NCBI RefSeq assembly: GCF_000308595.1
Contig: NZ_BAGA01000127.1
Span: forward strand, 38,674 to 102,673
Length of the DNA stretch: 64,000 bases
Reading direction: 5' to 3'
Source of the DNA: Nocardia higoensis NBRC 100133
GTDB lineage: Bacteria > Actinomycetota > Actinomycetes > Mycobacteriales > Mycobacteriaceae
The notes below the pieces were generated by a model. The model saw only the letters and a program-made list of their open reading frames with translations, searched no databases and had not been told where the DNA came from. The number at the start of each line of letters is the position of its first letter. The first letter of the stretch is position 1. Of the stretch, positions 1 through 8,237 are shown one piece after another. The translations under genes and the position numbers were made by a program.

Positions 1-1
1 G

Positions 2-3000
2 GCCTGCGGTCTGGCGCCGAACGATCTGGTGCTGATCATCGCGCGGTTCGTGCAGGGCCTCGGCGGCGCGATTCTGTTCGCGGTCGGCCCGGCGCTGCTC
101 GGACACGAATTCCGCGGCAAGGACCGGGGTATGGCGTTCGGCGTGTTCGGCGCCGTCACCGGTCTGGCGATCGCCTTCGGTCCGCTGATCGGCGGCGGCC
201 TGACCGAATCCGCGGGCTGGCGCTGGATCTTCCTCGTCAACGTGCCGCTCACGATCGCCGCGATCGTCATCGGCATGCTGAAGATGCGCGAATCCCGCAG
301 CGAGACACCGCCACCGGTGGACTGGCCGGGTATGGCCACCTTCTCGGCCGGCCTGTTCCTGCTGGTGCTCGGCTTCATGCGCGGCGAGGCCGACGGCTGG
401 ACCAGCGTCACCGTGCTGGGCTGCTTCGGTCTGGCCGTGGTCCTGCTCGGAGTCTTCACCTGGTTGCAGTTCTCTCGACCGGACCAGGCGATGTTCGATC
501 TCACGCTGTTCGGCAATCGCACCTTCAACGGCCTGTCCGCGGTCACGGCGCTGTGCGCCATCACCGTGATGCCCGCGTTGTTCCTGCTCATCGCCTACGT
601 CCAGAACATGCTCGGCCATTCGGCTTTCGCCAGTGGCCTGCGCTTCCTGCCACTGACACTGCTGCTGTTCGTCGCCGCGGCGCTGGCGGGCGCGCTGGTG
701 ACCAAGGTCAGGCCCGGCCTGCTCGTCGGCGCCTCGCAGTTGCTGATCGCGGCGGGCCTGGCGGCGGTGCTGCTGGTGGACTCGGAGTCGTCGTGGACCG
801 CGCTCATCCCGGCGATGATCCTGATCGGCCTCGGCATGGGCGTGTTCAGCCCGCCGCGCGCCGCCTTCTCGATCGCGGTGACCACCCCCGACAAGTCCGG
901 CATGGCCTCCGGCATCAACGAGACCTTCCAGCAGGCGGGCGTGGCGATCGGCATCGCCGCGGTCGGCGCCTTCTTCCAGAACCGGGTGTCCGGCGCGTTC
1001 ACCGAAAGCGATGTGGCCCAAGGAGTCTTCGACGAGCAGGTGCACACCGCGGGCGACGCCGTCGCCGCGGCGGGCCCGTCGGCCGTGCTGGAAGGCCTGC
1101 CGGGTTCGGTGGCGGGCACGGTGCGCGCGGCCGCCGAGTCCGCCTTCGTCGACGGCCTGCACAGCACGATGCTGCTGGTCGCGGTGCTCGCCGCGATCTC
1201 CGGCGTCATCGCCCTGGCCACCATGCGCTGGTCGGACCTCGACGAGGCCGCCCTGGACAGTCCCGGCGTACCCGCCGACGACTCGGGTGACCCCGCGGCC
1301 GACACCGTCCCGGTGCCCGGCCGCCGCGCGACCGGCCGCACCAGCGCTCTGGCCGCCCAGCGCGCCGCCGAGATCATCGCCCAGGCCAAGGCCGACGCGC
1401 AGCGGGATGAGTCCGATCCCGCCACGCTCACGAAAGCCACTGCCGCTCCGGCCGGCAGCACGAGCCGGCGCCGGGCCACCGGGTCCGCCGGCGCGCAGCG
1501 GGCCGCAGGCGACCCCGCCCGGCCGGGCGCCACCACGACTCGCACGACCACCCCCGGATCGCGCGCAACCGGCGACAGGAAGTCCGGCACCTCCGGCGGC
1601 TCCACCGAGACCCGCCCGGGCACAGGCACCCGCAAGCAGCGTCCGGCCGGTACCCCGAGCGCCGAAGGCCCCACCGACATCCTCGAGCGGCCCACACCAC
1701 CGTCCGAGGCCGACGCCACCGGCCGTTCCGCGACCGCCGGACGCCCCACCGAGAGCACAACGCGCAAGCCCGCCACCTCGAGCCGATCGGCGCAGAAAGC
1801 CGCGGGCTCGGCCACTTCCACTCGATCCACCGGCGCCGACGGCGTCCCGAGCCCGGCCTCCACGTCCTCTCGCACCACCTCGAGCCGCTCCACCGAGGCG
1901 AATGGCGCCCCCACGTCGAGCCTCCCGGCCACGTCGGGATCTGCCACCGCATCCGGCTCCCCCACCGCGTCTGGCTCGCCGACCACATCCGGATCGACGG
2001 GCAAGTCCGACTCGCCGACCACATCCGGATCGACGGGCAAGTCCGATTCGCGCACGACATCCGGCTCGGCCGGCAAGTCCGACTCGCCCACGACATCCGG
2101 CTCGCCGACCACATCCGGCTCTGCCGACAAGTCCGGCTCGTTGATCGATTCGGCCGAGCGCCCGGCCGGCGTCAGCGCGCTGTCCGGCACCCCGAAAGGA
2201 TCCGGTACCGCCGCCGCGTCGGAGTTCGCCTCCGACTTCGGCACCGCCTCCCCGCAGCCGATCGACCCAGCCACGGCCACGCCCGGCGTGCTCGACGAAA
2301 CGACCATCCGCCGGATCGCCGGCGGCTCGGATCGGCCGGCGGGCGGCAAGAAGTCCGCCGGGAAGCCGAAGCGCACCGAAACCGCGGGCAAACACCGCCT
2401 CACCGAGCCGGAGCCGCCGACCGGCAGGCCCGCGGGCAGGCATCGCCTCGGCACTGCGGCTTCCGACAGCACAGCTCCGCCCCGCTCCCGCCACTCGAGC
2501 ACCAGCGGAGCAACCGGCACCGCCGGCTCCGGTACATCCGTCGGCGCGGCCGGGCATTCGGACACCGGCACCTCCGCGCGTACCTCGCCGAGCACGGCGG
2601 GCACGACCGCGCCCAGCGCGAGCGCCACCACCCGCACCGGCCCCACCCCGAGCGCCACCACCGGCGCGGGTGCCCGCACGGCGACGGTCGCGGCCAGAGC
2701 CGTCATCACCGACGTCATCCCGCAACCCACCACGGAGCACACGGTCACCAAGCGGGCAGCATCGACGCGCGCCACCGCCCCCGACAAGGCCGACCGCCCG
2801 ACGAGCCCCGCCACCCCGTCCCCCACGACAACCGAGGACGAATCCGCGGCCGCTACGCCCTCCGCCACCGCGACGACGGTGAACCGCTCGACCGCTCCCG
2901 AACAGGCGCCCACCGAAACAACTGCAGCCTCGTCCACCGACACGACGGTGAACAGCTCGACCGCCCCGGAACAGGCCTCGGCCGAAGTGACCTCCACCAT

Positions 3001-3532
3001 CGACACGACGGCGAGCACCTCGACCTCCCCCGAACAGGCACCCGCCGAAACGGCCGCGGCACAGTCCACGAACGAATCGGACACCGCCCAGCCCGCACCC
3101 CGTCGCTCGACCAGCAGGCAGCGGACGAGGACCACCGCTCGCACCGCGAAGCAGGCCGCAGGGCAGCAGGCCGAGCCGGGCAGCAACTCCCGTCCCGCGC
3201 GCGCGGCGGAACAGCCGAAGGCCGACGAGCAGCCCGCCGACGCGGCCGAGCAGCCCGCGAAGACCACCCGCAGGCCCGCGAAGAAGGCGACCTCGGGCGG
3301 CGCCACCCGGCGCACCGCGGCGAAGAAGGCCGCGACCCCAGCCGCCGAATCCGCCTCGTCGTCGACCCGCACACGCCAGGCGAAGGCCGGGGCGGAGGCG
3401 GCGAAGACCGGCGCCGCGGCGAAGCGGGCGACCCCGCGCACGGCCGCGTCGAAGGCGGCGGCCGCGAAGAAGGCGGCGAGCAAGCCGGCGGCGACCTCGG
3501 CGCCCGAAGCAGGCCCGGCGGCGGAGAACTGA
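2..3532 (+). CDS. MFS drug exporter (DHA2/EmrB-QacA type) with very long low-complexity C-terminal tail; 5' end missing
   Basis: The reading frame is open from base 2, so the true start lies upstream; an internal GTG at 29 is not needed as a start. The first ~400 visible residues are an integral membrane transporter. Segments such as ARFVQGLGGAILFAVGPALL and WRWIFLVNVP are typical of 14-helix DHA2 proton-driven multidrug exporters in the plasma membrane. After about nucleotide 1230 the protein becomes ~750 residues of Ser/Thr/Ala/Pro-rich sequence. It ends in a Lys/Ala-rich section (KKAASKPAATS, AAKKAATPAAE) reminiscent of HupB or histone-H1-like tails. DHA2 exporters are usually ~500 residues, so the tail is the exceptional part; it is predicted cytoplasmic and disordered. 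Substrate unknown. A P-loop ATPase gene starts 25 bp downstream and may be co-transcribed. Confidence 0.85.
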   Translation, partial: ACGLAPNDLVLIIARFVQGLGGAILFAVGPALLGHEFRGKDRGMAFGVFGAVTGLAIAFGPLIGGGLTESAGWRWIFLVNVPLTIAAIVIGMLKMRESRSETPPPVDWPGMATFSAGLFLLVLGFMRGEADGWTSVTVLGCFGLAVVLLGVFTWLQFSRPDQAMFDLTLFGNRTFNGLSAVTALCAITVMPALFLLIAYVQNMLGHSAFASGLRFLPLTLLLFVAAALAGALVTKVRPGLLVGASQLLIAAGLAAVLLVDSESSWTALIPAMILIGLGMGVFSPPRAAFSIAVTTPDKSGMASGINETFQQAGVAIGIAAVGAFFQNRVSGAFTESDVAQGVFDEQVHTAGDAVAAAGPSAVLEGLPGSVAGTVRAAAESAFVDGLHSTMLLVAVLAAISGVIALATMRWSDLDEAALDSPGVPADDSGDPAADTVPVPGRRATGRTSALAAQRAAEIIAQAKADAQRDESDPATLTKATAAPAGSTSRRRATGSAGAQRAAGDPARPGATTTRTTTPGSRATGDRKSGTSGGSTETRPGTGTRKQRPAGTPSAEGPTDILERPTPPSEADATGRSATAGRPTESTTRKPATSSRSAQKAAGSATSTRSTGADGVPSPASTSSRTTSSRSTEANGAPTSSLPATSGSATASGSPTASGSPTTSGSTGKSDSPTTSGSTGKSDSRTTSGSAGKSDSPTTSGSPTTSGSADKSGSLIDSAERPAGVSALSGTPKGSGTAAASEFASDFGTASPQPIDPATATPGVLDETTIRRIAGGSDRPAGGKKSAGKPKRTETAGKHRLTEPEPPTGRPAGRHRLGTAASDSTAPPRSRHSSTSGATGTAGSGTSVGAAGHSDTGTSARTSPSTAGTTAPSASATTRTGPTPSATTGAGARTATVAARAVITDVIPQPTTEHTVTKRAASTRATAPDKADRPTSPATPSPTTTEDESAAATPSATATTVNRSTAPEQAPTETTAASSTDTTVNSSTAPEQASAEVTSTIDTTASTSTSPEQAPAETAAAQSTNESDTAQPAPRRSTSRQRTRTTARTAKQAAGQQAEPGSNSRPARAAEQPKADEQPADAAEQPAKTTRRPAKKATSGGATRRTAAKKAATPAAESASSSTRTRQAKAGAEAAKTGAAAKRATPRTAASKAAAAKKAASKPAATSAPEAGPAAEN
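1975..2118 (+). repeat. 36-bp in-frame tandem repeat in the exporter tail
   Basis: Two identical 36-bp units lie at 1975-2010 and 2011-2046, followed by degenerate copies at 2047-2082 and 2083-2118. Each unit encodes SPTTSGSTGKSD. The repeat preserves the reading frame, so copy-number change would alter only tail length. Confidence 0.85.
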
Positions 3533-3556
3533 GTTCGGACAAGGATCGGAGCGCAC

Positions 3557-4345
3557 ATGTACCTGGTCGGCGGACAGCGACGCGAGAGCATCAAACTCGC
3601 GATATCGGGCACCTACGGCACGGGCAAGTCCACCACCACCGAGGCGCTGTCGATCGCCACCGGCATCCCGCGCACGCACGCCATGACCGCGCGGGAACTG
3701 CTGATGGACATCGCTCCCGGCAAGACGCTCAACGAACTGAACTCCATCGAACTGTTGCAGCTGGGCATGCGCCGGTTCGAGGAGCGGGTGTACAACGAGT
3801 CCTGCGTGGAGTCGTTCGTCTCCGACGGTTCGGTGGTGCACGAGTGGGTGTACGGCACGGCCCGCCTGCAGGTCGGCATCAATCCCGGTGCTGGACTGCT
3901 CGTTCGGTCGATGAAGGCGATCACCGGCATCGGGCGTAAGGCGCCGCTACGCGACTACACCGACCTGTTCGGTCAGATCGTCAAGGAACGGGCGGCCGGG
4001 CTGTACGACGCCTATGTGCATCTGCCGGTGGAGTTCCCGCTGAAAGCCGATGGGCATCGGCCGGTTTCGGAGGAGTTCCGCAAGGTCTCCGACGAGACGC
4101 TGCTCGGGGTCATCCGTGATCTGGGCGTGCACTACGAGGTGGTCGGCGGCACGGTGGCCGAGCGGATCACCAAGATCATCGAGTTGTTCGGCCTCGACAC
4201 CGTGATGCCGGTGGAGGAGGCGATCGCCGAAGCCCAACGGCGCGTGGACACCTCGATCAAGGTGATCCAGGAAGACGAGCGCTACAAGGAGGCCCAGCGC
4301 AAGAAGTCGATCGCGCGACGGGTGTCCTACGCGATGCGCTACTGA
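3557..4345 (+). CDS. AAA-family / P-loop ATP-binding protein
   Basis: This 262-residue cytosolic protein has a Walker A motif GTYGTGKST near residues 18-26. The fold appears to be the small NadR-like/AAA_28 type of nucleoside-binding ATPase: conserved FVSDGSVVHEWVYGTARL, then DAYVHLPVEFPLKADGHRP, and a helical Lys/Arg-rich C-terminus. No second catalytic domain is visible. The ATG at 3557 is preceded by an AAGGATCGGAG stretch acting as a ribosome binding site. It follows the exporter closely on the same strand and ends just before a strong hairpin. The physiological substrate is not evident; a kinase of a small metabolite is possible. Confidence 0.75.
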   Translation: MYLVGGQRRESIKLAISGTYGTGKSTTTEALSIATGIPRTHAMTARELLMDIAPGKTLNELNSIELLQLGMRRFEERVYNESCVESFVSDGSVVHEWVYGTARLQVGINPGAGLLVRSMKAITGIGRKAPLRDYTDLFGQIVKERAAGLYDAYVHLPVEFPLKADGHRPVSEEFRKVSDETLLGVIRDLGVHYEVVGGTVAERITKIIELFGLDTVMPVEEAIAEAQRRVDTSIKVIQEDERYKEAQRKKSIARRVSYAMRY

Positions 4346-4360
4346 CCGGCACGACGAAGG

Positions 4361-4395
4361 CGAAGGGCCTCCGGGAGATTCCCGGAGGCCCTTCG
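4361..4395. terminator. Bidirectional intrinsic terminator hairpin
   Basis: A perfect 15-bp stem (4361-4375 with 4381-4395) has a 5-nt AGATT loop between two convergent genes. There is no long U-tract, as is usual in actinobacteria. Confidence 0.85.
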
Positions 4396-4423
4396 TCTGT
4401 TCATGTTCACGCGTGCGCGCGGA

Positions 4424-5002
4424 TCACGGGATGGTGAGCACCTGGCCCGGGTGGATCAGATCCGGGTTCGCCACGCCGCTGGCGTCGGCGATCTGCTGGT
4501 AGCGGTTGCCGTCACCGTAGAAGCGCTCGGAGATCGCCCACAGGGTGTCGCCGGGCTCGACGGTGTAGGTGCGCGGCGCGGGCGGCGGCGGGGGGACGTC
4601 GGCAGGCGCGGCGTGCTGGGCCTGCTCGGCGACCGGCTCCGGCTCCGGGGCGGGCGCGGGCAGCGGGTTGTCGGTGTGGGTACCCGAGGCCCACGCGGCT
4701 TCGCTGCCGCCGTAGAGCACGACGTTGCGGTCGGCCTGCACCACCAGGCGGTCGACGTTCTTGCCGTTGGTCTCGGTGGACCAGGCGGCCGCACCGTCGC
4801 CCTTGTACAGAACGAAGTTGCCGTCGTCCTGCAGAACCGCCCTGGCGACGCCCTGGCCGTGAGTCTGGGTGGCCCACACGACCTCTCCGCCCGGCTCGGA
4901 CAACACCAGGTTGCCATCCGACTGCAGGGTCAGGGTGTAGGCGCCTCCGGTCAGAGACTGGCCGAGTCCGAGTTCTTCGCCTACGCGCAGCGTGTCGCCC
5001 AC
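4424..5002 (-). CDS. Bulb-type (B) lectin domain + LysM domain protein
   Basis: The 192-residue protein starts at a GTG (5002) preceded by GAAAGGAAC; an upstream in-frame ATG at 5035 lacks a ribosome site. The N-terminal ~110 residues form a B-lectin domain with three QxDxNxVxY-type sugar sites (QSDGNLVLS, QDDGNFVLY, QADRNVVLY). A Pro/Glu/Ala-rich linker follows. The C-terminus is a LysM domain (YTVEPGDTLWAISERFYGDGNRYQQIADASG), expected to bind N-acetylglucosamine polymers such as peptidoglycan. No signal peptide or transmembrane segment is present, which is odd for a wall-binding architecture. It is divergent from the lipoprotein gene at 5236. Confidence 0.85.
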   Translation of the reverse strand: MGDTLRVGEELGLGQSLTGGAYTLTLQSDGNLVLSEPGGEVVWATQTHGQGVARAVLQDDGNFVLYKGDGAAAWSTETNGKNVDRLVVQADRNVVLYGGSEAAWASGTHTDNPLPAPAPEPEPVAEQAQHAAPADVPPPPPAPRTYTVEPGDTLWAISERFYGDGNRYQQIADASGVANPDLIHPGQVLTIP

Positions 5003-5235
5003 GTTGTTCCTTTCGAATAATTCACAGCAGAGCATTCGACGAGCGATACGCGACGAAAGCTGGTGGCGCGCATCGACGCCGAATCTACAGTCCGGAAGCG
5101 ATCACCGGAGCCTTTACGCGCACGGTTCGCGGAAAGTTCACTGTGGGCTTTCTCGCACCACGATGAGTGGCGACAATCCCGGTCCCGGCGTGGTATCACG
5201 GACAGCGCTGAGCGGGGCCCGGCTAGGCTGCAGAC

Positions 5236-5709
5236 ATGAATCGGAGGTCGAGTACTCGCCCCGTCCCGGCGCTGGTGGCCGCCGCCGTCACGCTCGTCCT
5301 CGTGACGACCGGATGCGGCTCCGGCGACGAATCCGGGCACGCCCCCGAACATTCGGGCACCGGTGCGGCGACGACGACGCGGAACGTCCCCACCGAGATA
5401 CCCGAACCGCAGACAGCCACGGTCTTCACCCCGGATCCGACGATCGTCGACGCGCACCCGATCCCGTTCACCTCGTGGTCGCGGCTGGCACCCGACCGCA
5501 TCGCGGTGAACATCCAGACCGGCACCCCGGAATGCTTCGGCGTGGACGTCAGCACCACCGAGACCGACAGCACCGTGACGGTCGAAGTGCGCTCGGGCAG
5601 GCGCGCGGACGCGGTCGACAAGATGTGCGTGATGATCGCCGTTTTCGGCTCGGTGGAGATCCCCCTGGACGCGCCGCTGGGTGATCGCCAGGTGCTCAGC
5701 GCGGCCTGA
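5236..5709 (+). CDS. Small secreted lipoprotein of unknown function
   Basis: A 157-residue protein with a typical lipoprotein signal: basic MNRR start, hydrophobic LVAAAVTLVLV, and lipobox VTTGC, so Cys27 should be lipidated and the protein anchored outside the membrane. A Thr/Glu/Pro-rich linker leads into a small beta-rich domain with two further cysteines (PECFG and DKMCV) that could form a disulfide. No enzyme motif is visible. Similar short lipoproteins are common in Nocardia; function unknown. It is convergent with purH across a strong hairpin. Confidence 0.75.
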   Translation: MNRRSSTRPVPALVAAAVTLVLVTTGCGSGDESGHAPEHSGTGAATTTRNVPTEIPEPQTATVFTPDPTIVDAHPIPFTSWSRLAPDRIAVNIQTGTPECFGVDVSTTETDSTVTVEVRSGRRADAVDKMCVMIAVFGSVEIPLDAPLGDRQVLSAA

Positions 5710-5768
5710 GAAAACAGCCGCGGGCCGACGGCGCGGGCCCTCTCCGGCGGCTACCGCCGCCCAGACGG

Positions 5769-5804
5769 CGAGTGGGGCGGTTCCCTCGGGAACCGCCCCA
5801 CTCG
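5769..5804. terminator. Bidirectional intrinsic terminator hairpin
   Basis: A perfect 17-bp stem (5769-5785 with 5788-5804) closes on a 2-nt gap, between the convergent lipoprotein gene and purH. Confidence 0.85.
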
Positions 5805-5853
5805 TCGGGTCTTGCCGCGCGCCGCGGCTGATTCCGCGGCGTAGTGCTCCGGC

Positions 5854-7431
5854 TCAGTGCGCGAAGTGCCGCGAACCGGTCAGATACAGGGTGACCCCCG
5901 CTTCCTTGGCCAGATCGATGGTCTCCTGGTCGCGCACCGACCCGCCGGGCTGCACGATCGCGCGCACACCGGCCTGGATCAGTTGCTGCGGGCCGTCCGG
6001 AAACGGGAAGAACGCGTCCGACGCGGCGACCGAGCCCTTGGCGCGATCCCCGGCCCTGCGCACGGCCAGCTGCACCGCGTCGACCCGGTTGACCTGCCCC
6101 ATGCCCACGCCCACCGACGCGCCGTCGGCGGCCAGCAGGATGGCATTGGACTTCACCGCGCGGCAGGCCACCCAGGCGAACGCGAGATCGGCGAGGGTCT
6201 GCTCGTCGGCGGCCTCGCCGGCCACCAGGGTCCAGTTCGCCGGGTCGTCGCCCTCGGCGTCGAGGATGTCGCGCTGCTGCAGCAGCGCGCCGCCGCTGAT
6301 CGGGCGCAGCTCCACGCCCGCGCGCTGCGGCGGTTCGGCGATCAGGATGCGCACGTTCTTCTTGCGCTGCAGCACCTCCACCGCGCCGTGCGCGTACGAA
6401 GGGGCCACGATGACCTCGGTGAAGATGTCGGCGACCTGTTCGGCCAGCTCGACGGTGACCTCGCGGTTGACCGCGATGACGCCGCCGAAGGCACTCACCG
6501 GATCACAGGCGTGCGCCTTGCGGTGCGCCTCGGCCACATCGGCGCCGATCGCGATGCCACAGGGATTGGCGTGCTTGATGATCGCGACCGCGGGGCTGCT
6601 GTGGTCATAGGCGGCACGCCAGGCGGCATCGGCGTCGGTGTAGTTGTTGTACGACATCTCCTTGCCGTGCAACTGCTTCGCCTGCGCCAGGCCCGGCTGC
6701 CCGTCGGCGGTGTAGAGCGCCGCGGACTGGTGCGGATTCTCGCCGTAGCGCAGCACCGCCGCGCGCTCCCAGCTGCCGCCGATCCACGCCGGGTACGGGG
6801 TGCCGGGCGCCTCGCCCGCGGCCTCGGCCACGGCGGGCGCGCGCACGCCGGTCATCCAGCTCGCGACCGCCACATCGTAGGCGGCCGTGTGCTGGAAAGC
6901 CTTGGCCGCCAAGGCCGTGCGCTGAGCGAGCGTGAAACCGCCCGCGGTCACCGCCGACAGCACGTCGGCGTAATCACCGGAGTCGACGACCACGGCCACC
7001 GACGGGTGATTCTTCGCGGCCGCACGCACCATCGACGGGCCGCCGATATCGATCTGCTCGACGCACTCGTCCTCGCTCGCCCCGCTCGCCACGGTCTGGG
7101 TGAACGGGTAGAGGTTCACCACCACCAGCTCGAACGCCTCGACGCCCAGCTCGGTGAGCTGGTCCAGGTGCTCCTGCTTGCGGGTGTCGGCGAGGATGCC
7201 CGCGTGCACCCGCGGGTGCAGCGTCTTGACCCGGCCGTCCAGGGTCTCGGGGAAGCCGGTCAGCTCCTCGACCTTGGTCACGGGGACGCCGGCCTCCGCG
7301 ATCTTGCCCGCGGTCGAACCGGTCGAGACCAGTTCCACGCCGGCGGCGTGCAGACCGGTCGCGAGCTCGACGAGCCCGGTCTTGTCGTAGACGCTCACCA
7401 GCGCCCTGCGGATCGGCTTGCGTTCAGTCAC
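5854..7431 (-). CDS. purH: Bifunctional AICAR formyltransferase / IMP cyclohydrolase
   Basis: A 525-residue protein, the standard length for PurH, catalysing the last two steps of de novo IMP synthesis in the cytosol. The N-terminal MGS-like IMP cyclohydrolase domain includes ALVSVYDKTGL, LVSTGSTAGKI and DGRVKTLHPRVHAGIL. The C-terminal AICAR transformylase domain includes LRYGENPHQSAALY, the IKHANPCG motif holding the catalytic Lys/His, and AFGGVIAVN. The start is a GTG that overlaps the purN stop by 4 bp, so the two genes are translationally coupled. Gene order perM-purN-purH matches other Mycobacteriales. Confidence 0.97.
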   Translation of the reverse strand: MTERKPIRRALVSVYDKTGLVELATGLHAAGVELVSTGSTAGKIAEAGVPVTKVEELTGFPETLDGRVKTLHPRVHAGILADTRKQEHLDQLTELGVEAFELVVVNLYPFTQTVASGASEDECVEQIDIGGPSMVRAAAKNHPSVAVVVDSGDYADVLSAVTAGGFTLAQRTALAAKAFQHTAAYDVAVASWMTGVRAPAVAEAAGEAPGTPYPAWIGGSWERAAVLRYGENPHQSAALYTADGQPGLAQAKQLHGKEMSYNNYTDADAAWRAAYDHSSPAVAIIKHANPCGIAIGADVAEAHRKAHACDPVSAFGGVIAVNREVTVELAEQVADIFTEVIVAPSYAHGAVEVLQRKKNVRILIAEPPQRAGVELRPISGGALLQQRDILDAEGDDPANWTLVAGEAADEQTLADLAFAWVACRAVKSNAILLAADGASVGVGMGQVNRVDAVQLAVRRAGDRAKGSVAASDAFFPFPDGPQQLIQAGVRAIVQPGGSVRDQETIDLAKEAGVTLYLTGSRHFAH

Positions 7432-8060
7432 CGGTGCACCCGCTCATCTGGAATTACTGCCTTTCGTCCGTCGGAGACAATGCCTCGCGTGGCGACGGCG
7501 GCGACGACTTCCGCCAGCAACCGTCGTTCGACAACCTTGATGCGCTCGTGCAGGGTGCCCTCGTCGTCGCCGGGCAGCACCGGTACCGGTTCCTGCGCCA
7601 GGATCGGGCCGGTGTCGACACCCGCGTCGACCAGATGCACCGTCGAGCCGGTGACCCGCACTCCGTAGGCGAGCGCGTCGCGTACCCCGTGCGCGCCGGG
7701 GAAGGACGGCAGCAGCGCGGGATGGGTGTTGATGATGCGGCCGCCGAACCGGGTCAGGAAGGCCGGGCCGAGCAGCTTCATGAAGCCCGCGGACACCACC
7801 AGATCCGGATGGAAGGCGTCGACCTGCTCGGTCAGCGCGATATCCCAGGCGGCGCGATCGGCGTAATCGGGCAGCGCGACCCGGAAATGCGGCACGCCCG
7901 CGTCCTCGGCGTGACCGGTGGCCGCGCACTCGCGATCCACGCCGACGGCGACGATCTTCGCCGGATACCCGGGTTCGCCGGCCGCGTCGAGCAGGGAGCG
8001 CAGCAGCGATCCGGTGCCCGAGGCGAGCACTACGACGGTGGCCGGGGCCGCGGTCGGCAC
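7428..8060 (-). CDS. purN: Phosphoribosylglycinamide formyltransferase (GART)
   Basis: PurN transfers formyl from 10-formyl-THF to glycinamide ribonucleotide in purine synthesis. The 210-residue sequence carries the phosphate-binding VVVLASGTGSLL near its start, the catalytic INTHPALLPSFPGAHG segment (Asn and His), and the conserved GVRVTGSTVHLVDAGVDTGPIL with catalytic Asp. The GTG at 8060 is the nearest conventional start. An in-frame CTG at 8084 has AGGAG seven bases upstream and would add eight residues (LTTSYATW), so the real start could be that unusual codon. It overlaps purH by 4 bp. Confidence 0.95.
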   Translation of the reverse strand: MPTAAPATVVVLASGTGSLLRSLLDAAGEPGYPAKIVAVGVDRECAATGHAEDAGVPHFRVALPDYADRAAWDIALTEQVDAFHPDLVVSAGFMKLLGPAFLTRFGGRIINTHPALLPSFPGAHGVRDALAYGVRVTGSTVHLVDAGVDTGPILAQEPVPVLPGDDEGTLHERIKVVERRLLAEVVAAVATRGIVSDGRKAVIPDERVHR

Positions 8061-8237
8061 CCATGTGGCATACGAAGTCGTCAGGGGTCCACTCCTGCGT
8101 ATCGATCGGGCGGCGGGGGAACGTCACCGCCGGTGATCAGCGTAGTCGGTGGCATGGACGGTCCCGACGACCGGTCCGCGGCGTGCCCCGGCGCGCGGTG
8201 GGGGCGGCGGGCAGCCCGCGCGTGCTCGACCGGGGGG

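Noticed and set aside
595..3612. A 1005-codon open frame on the minus strand opposite the MFS gene
   Set aside because: Its residues (Val/Ala/Arg/Ser runs) are the complement of the Ser/Thr/Pro-rich tail; no domain or ribosome site.
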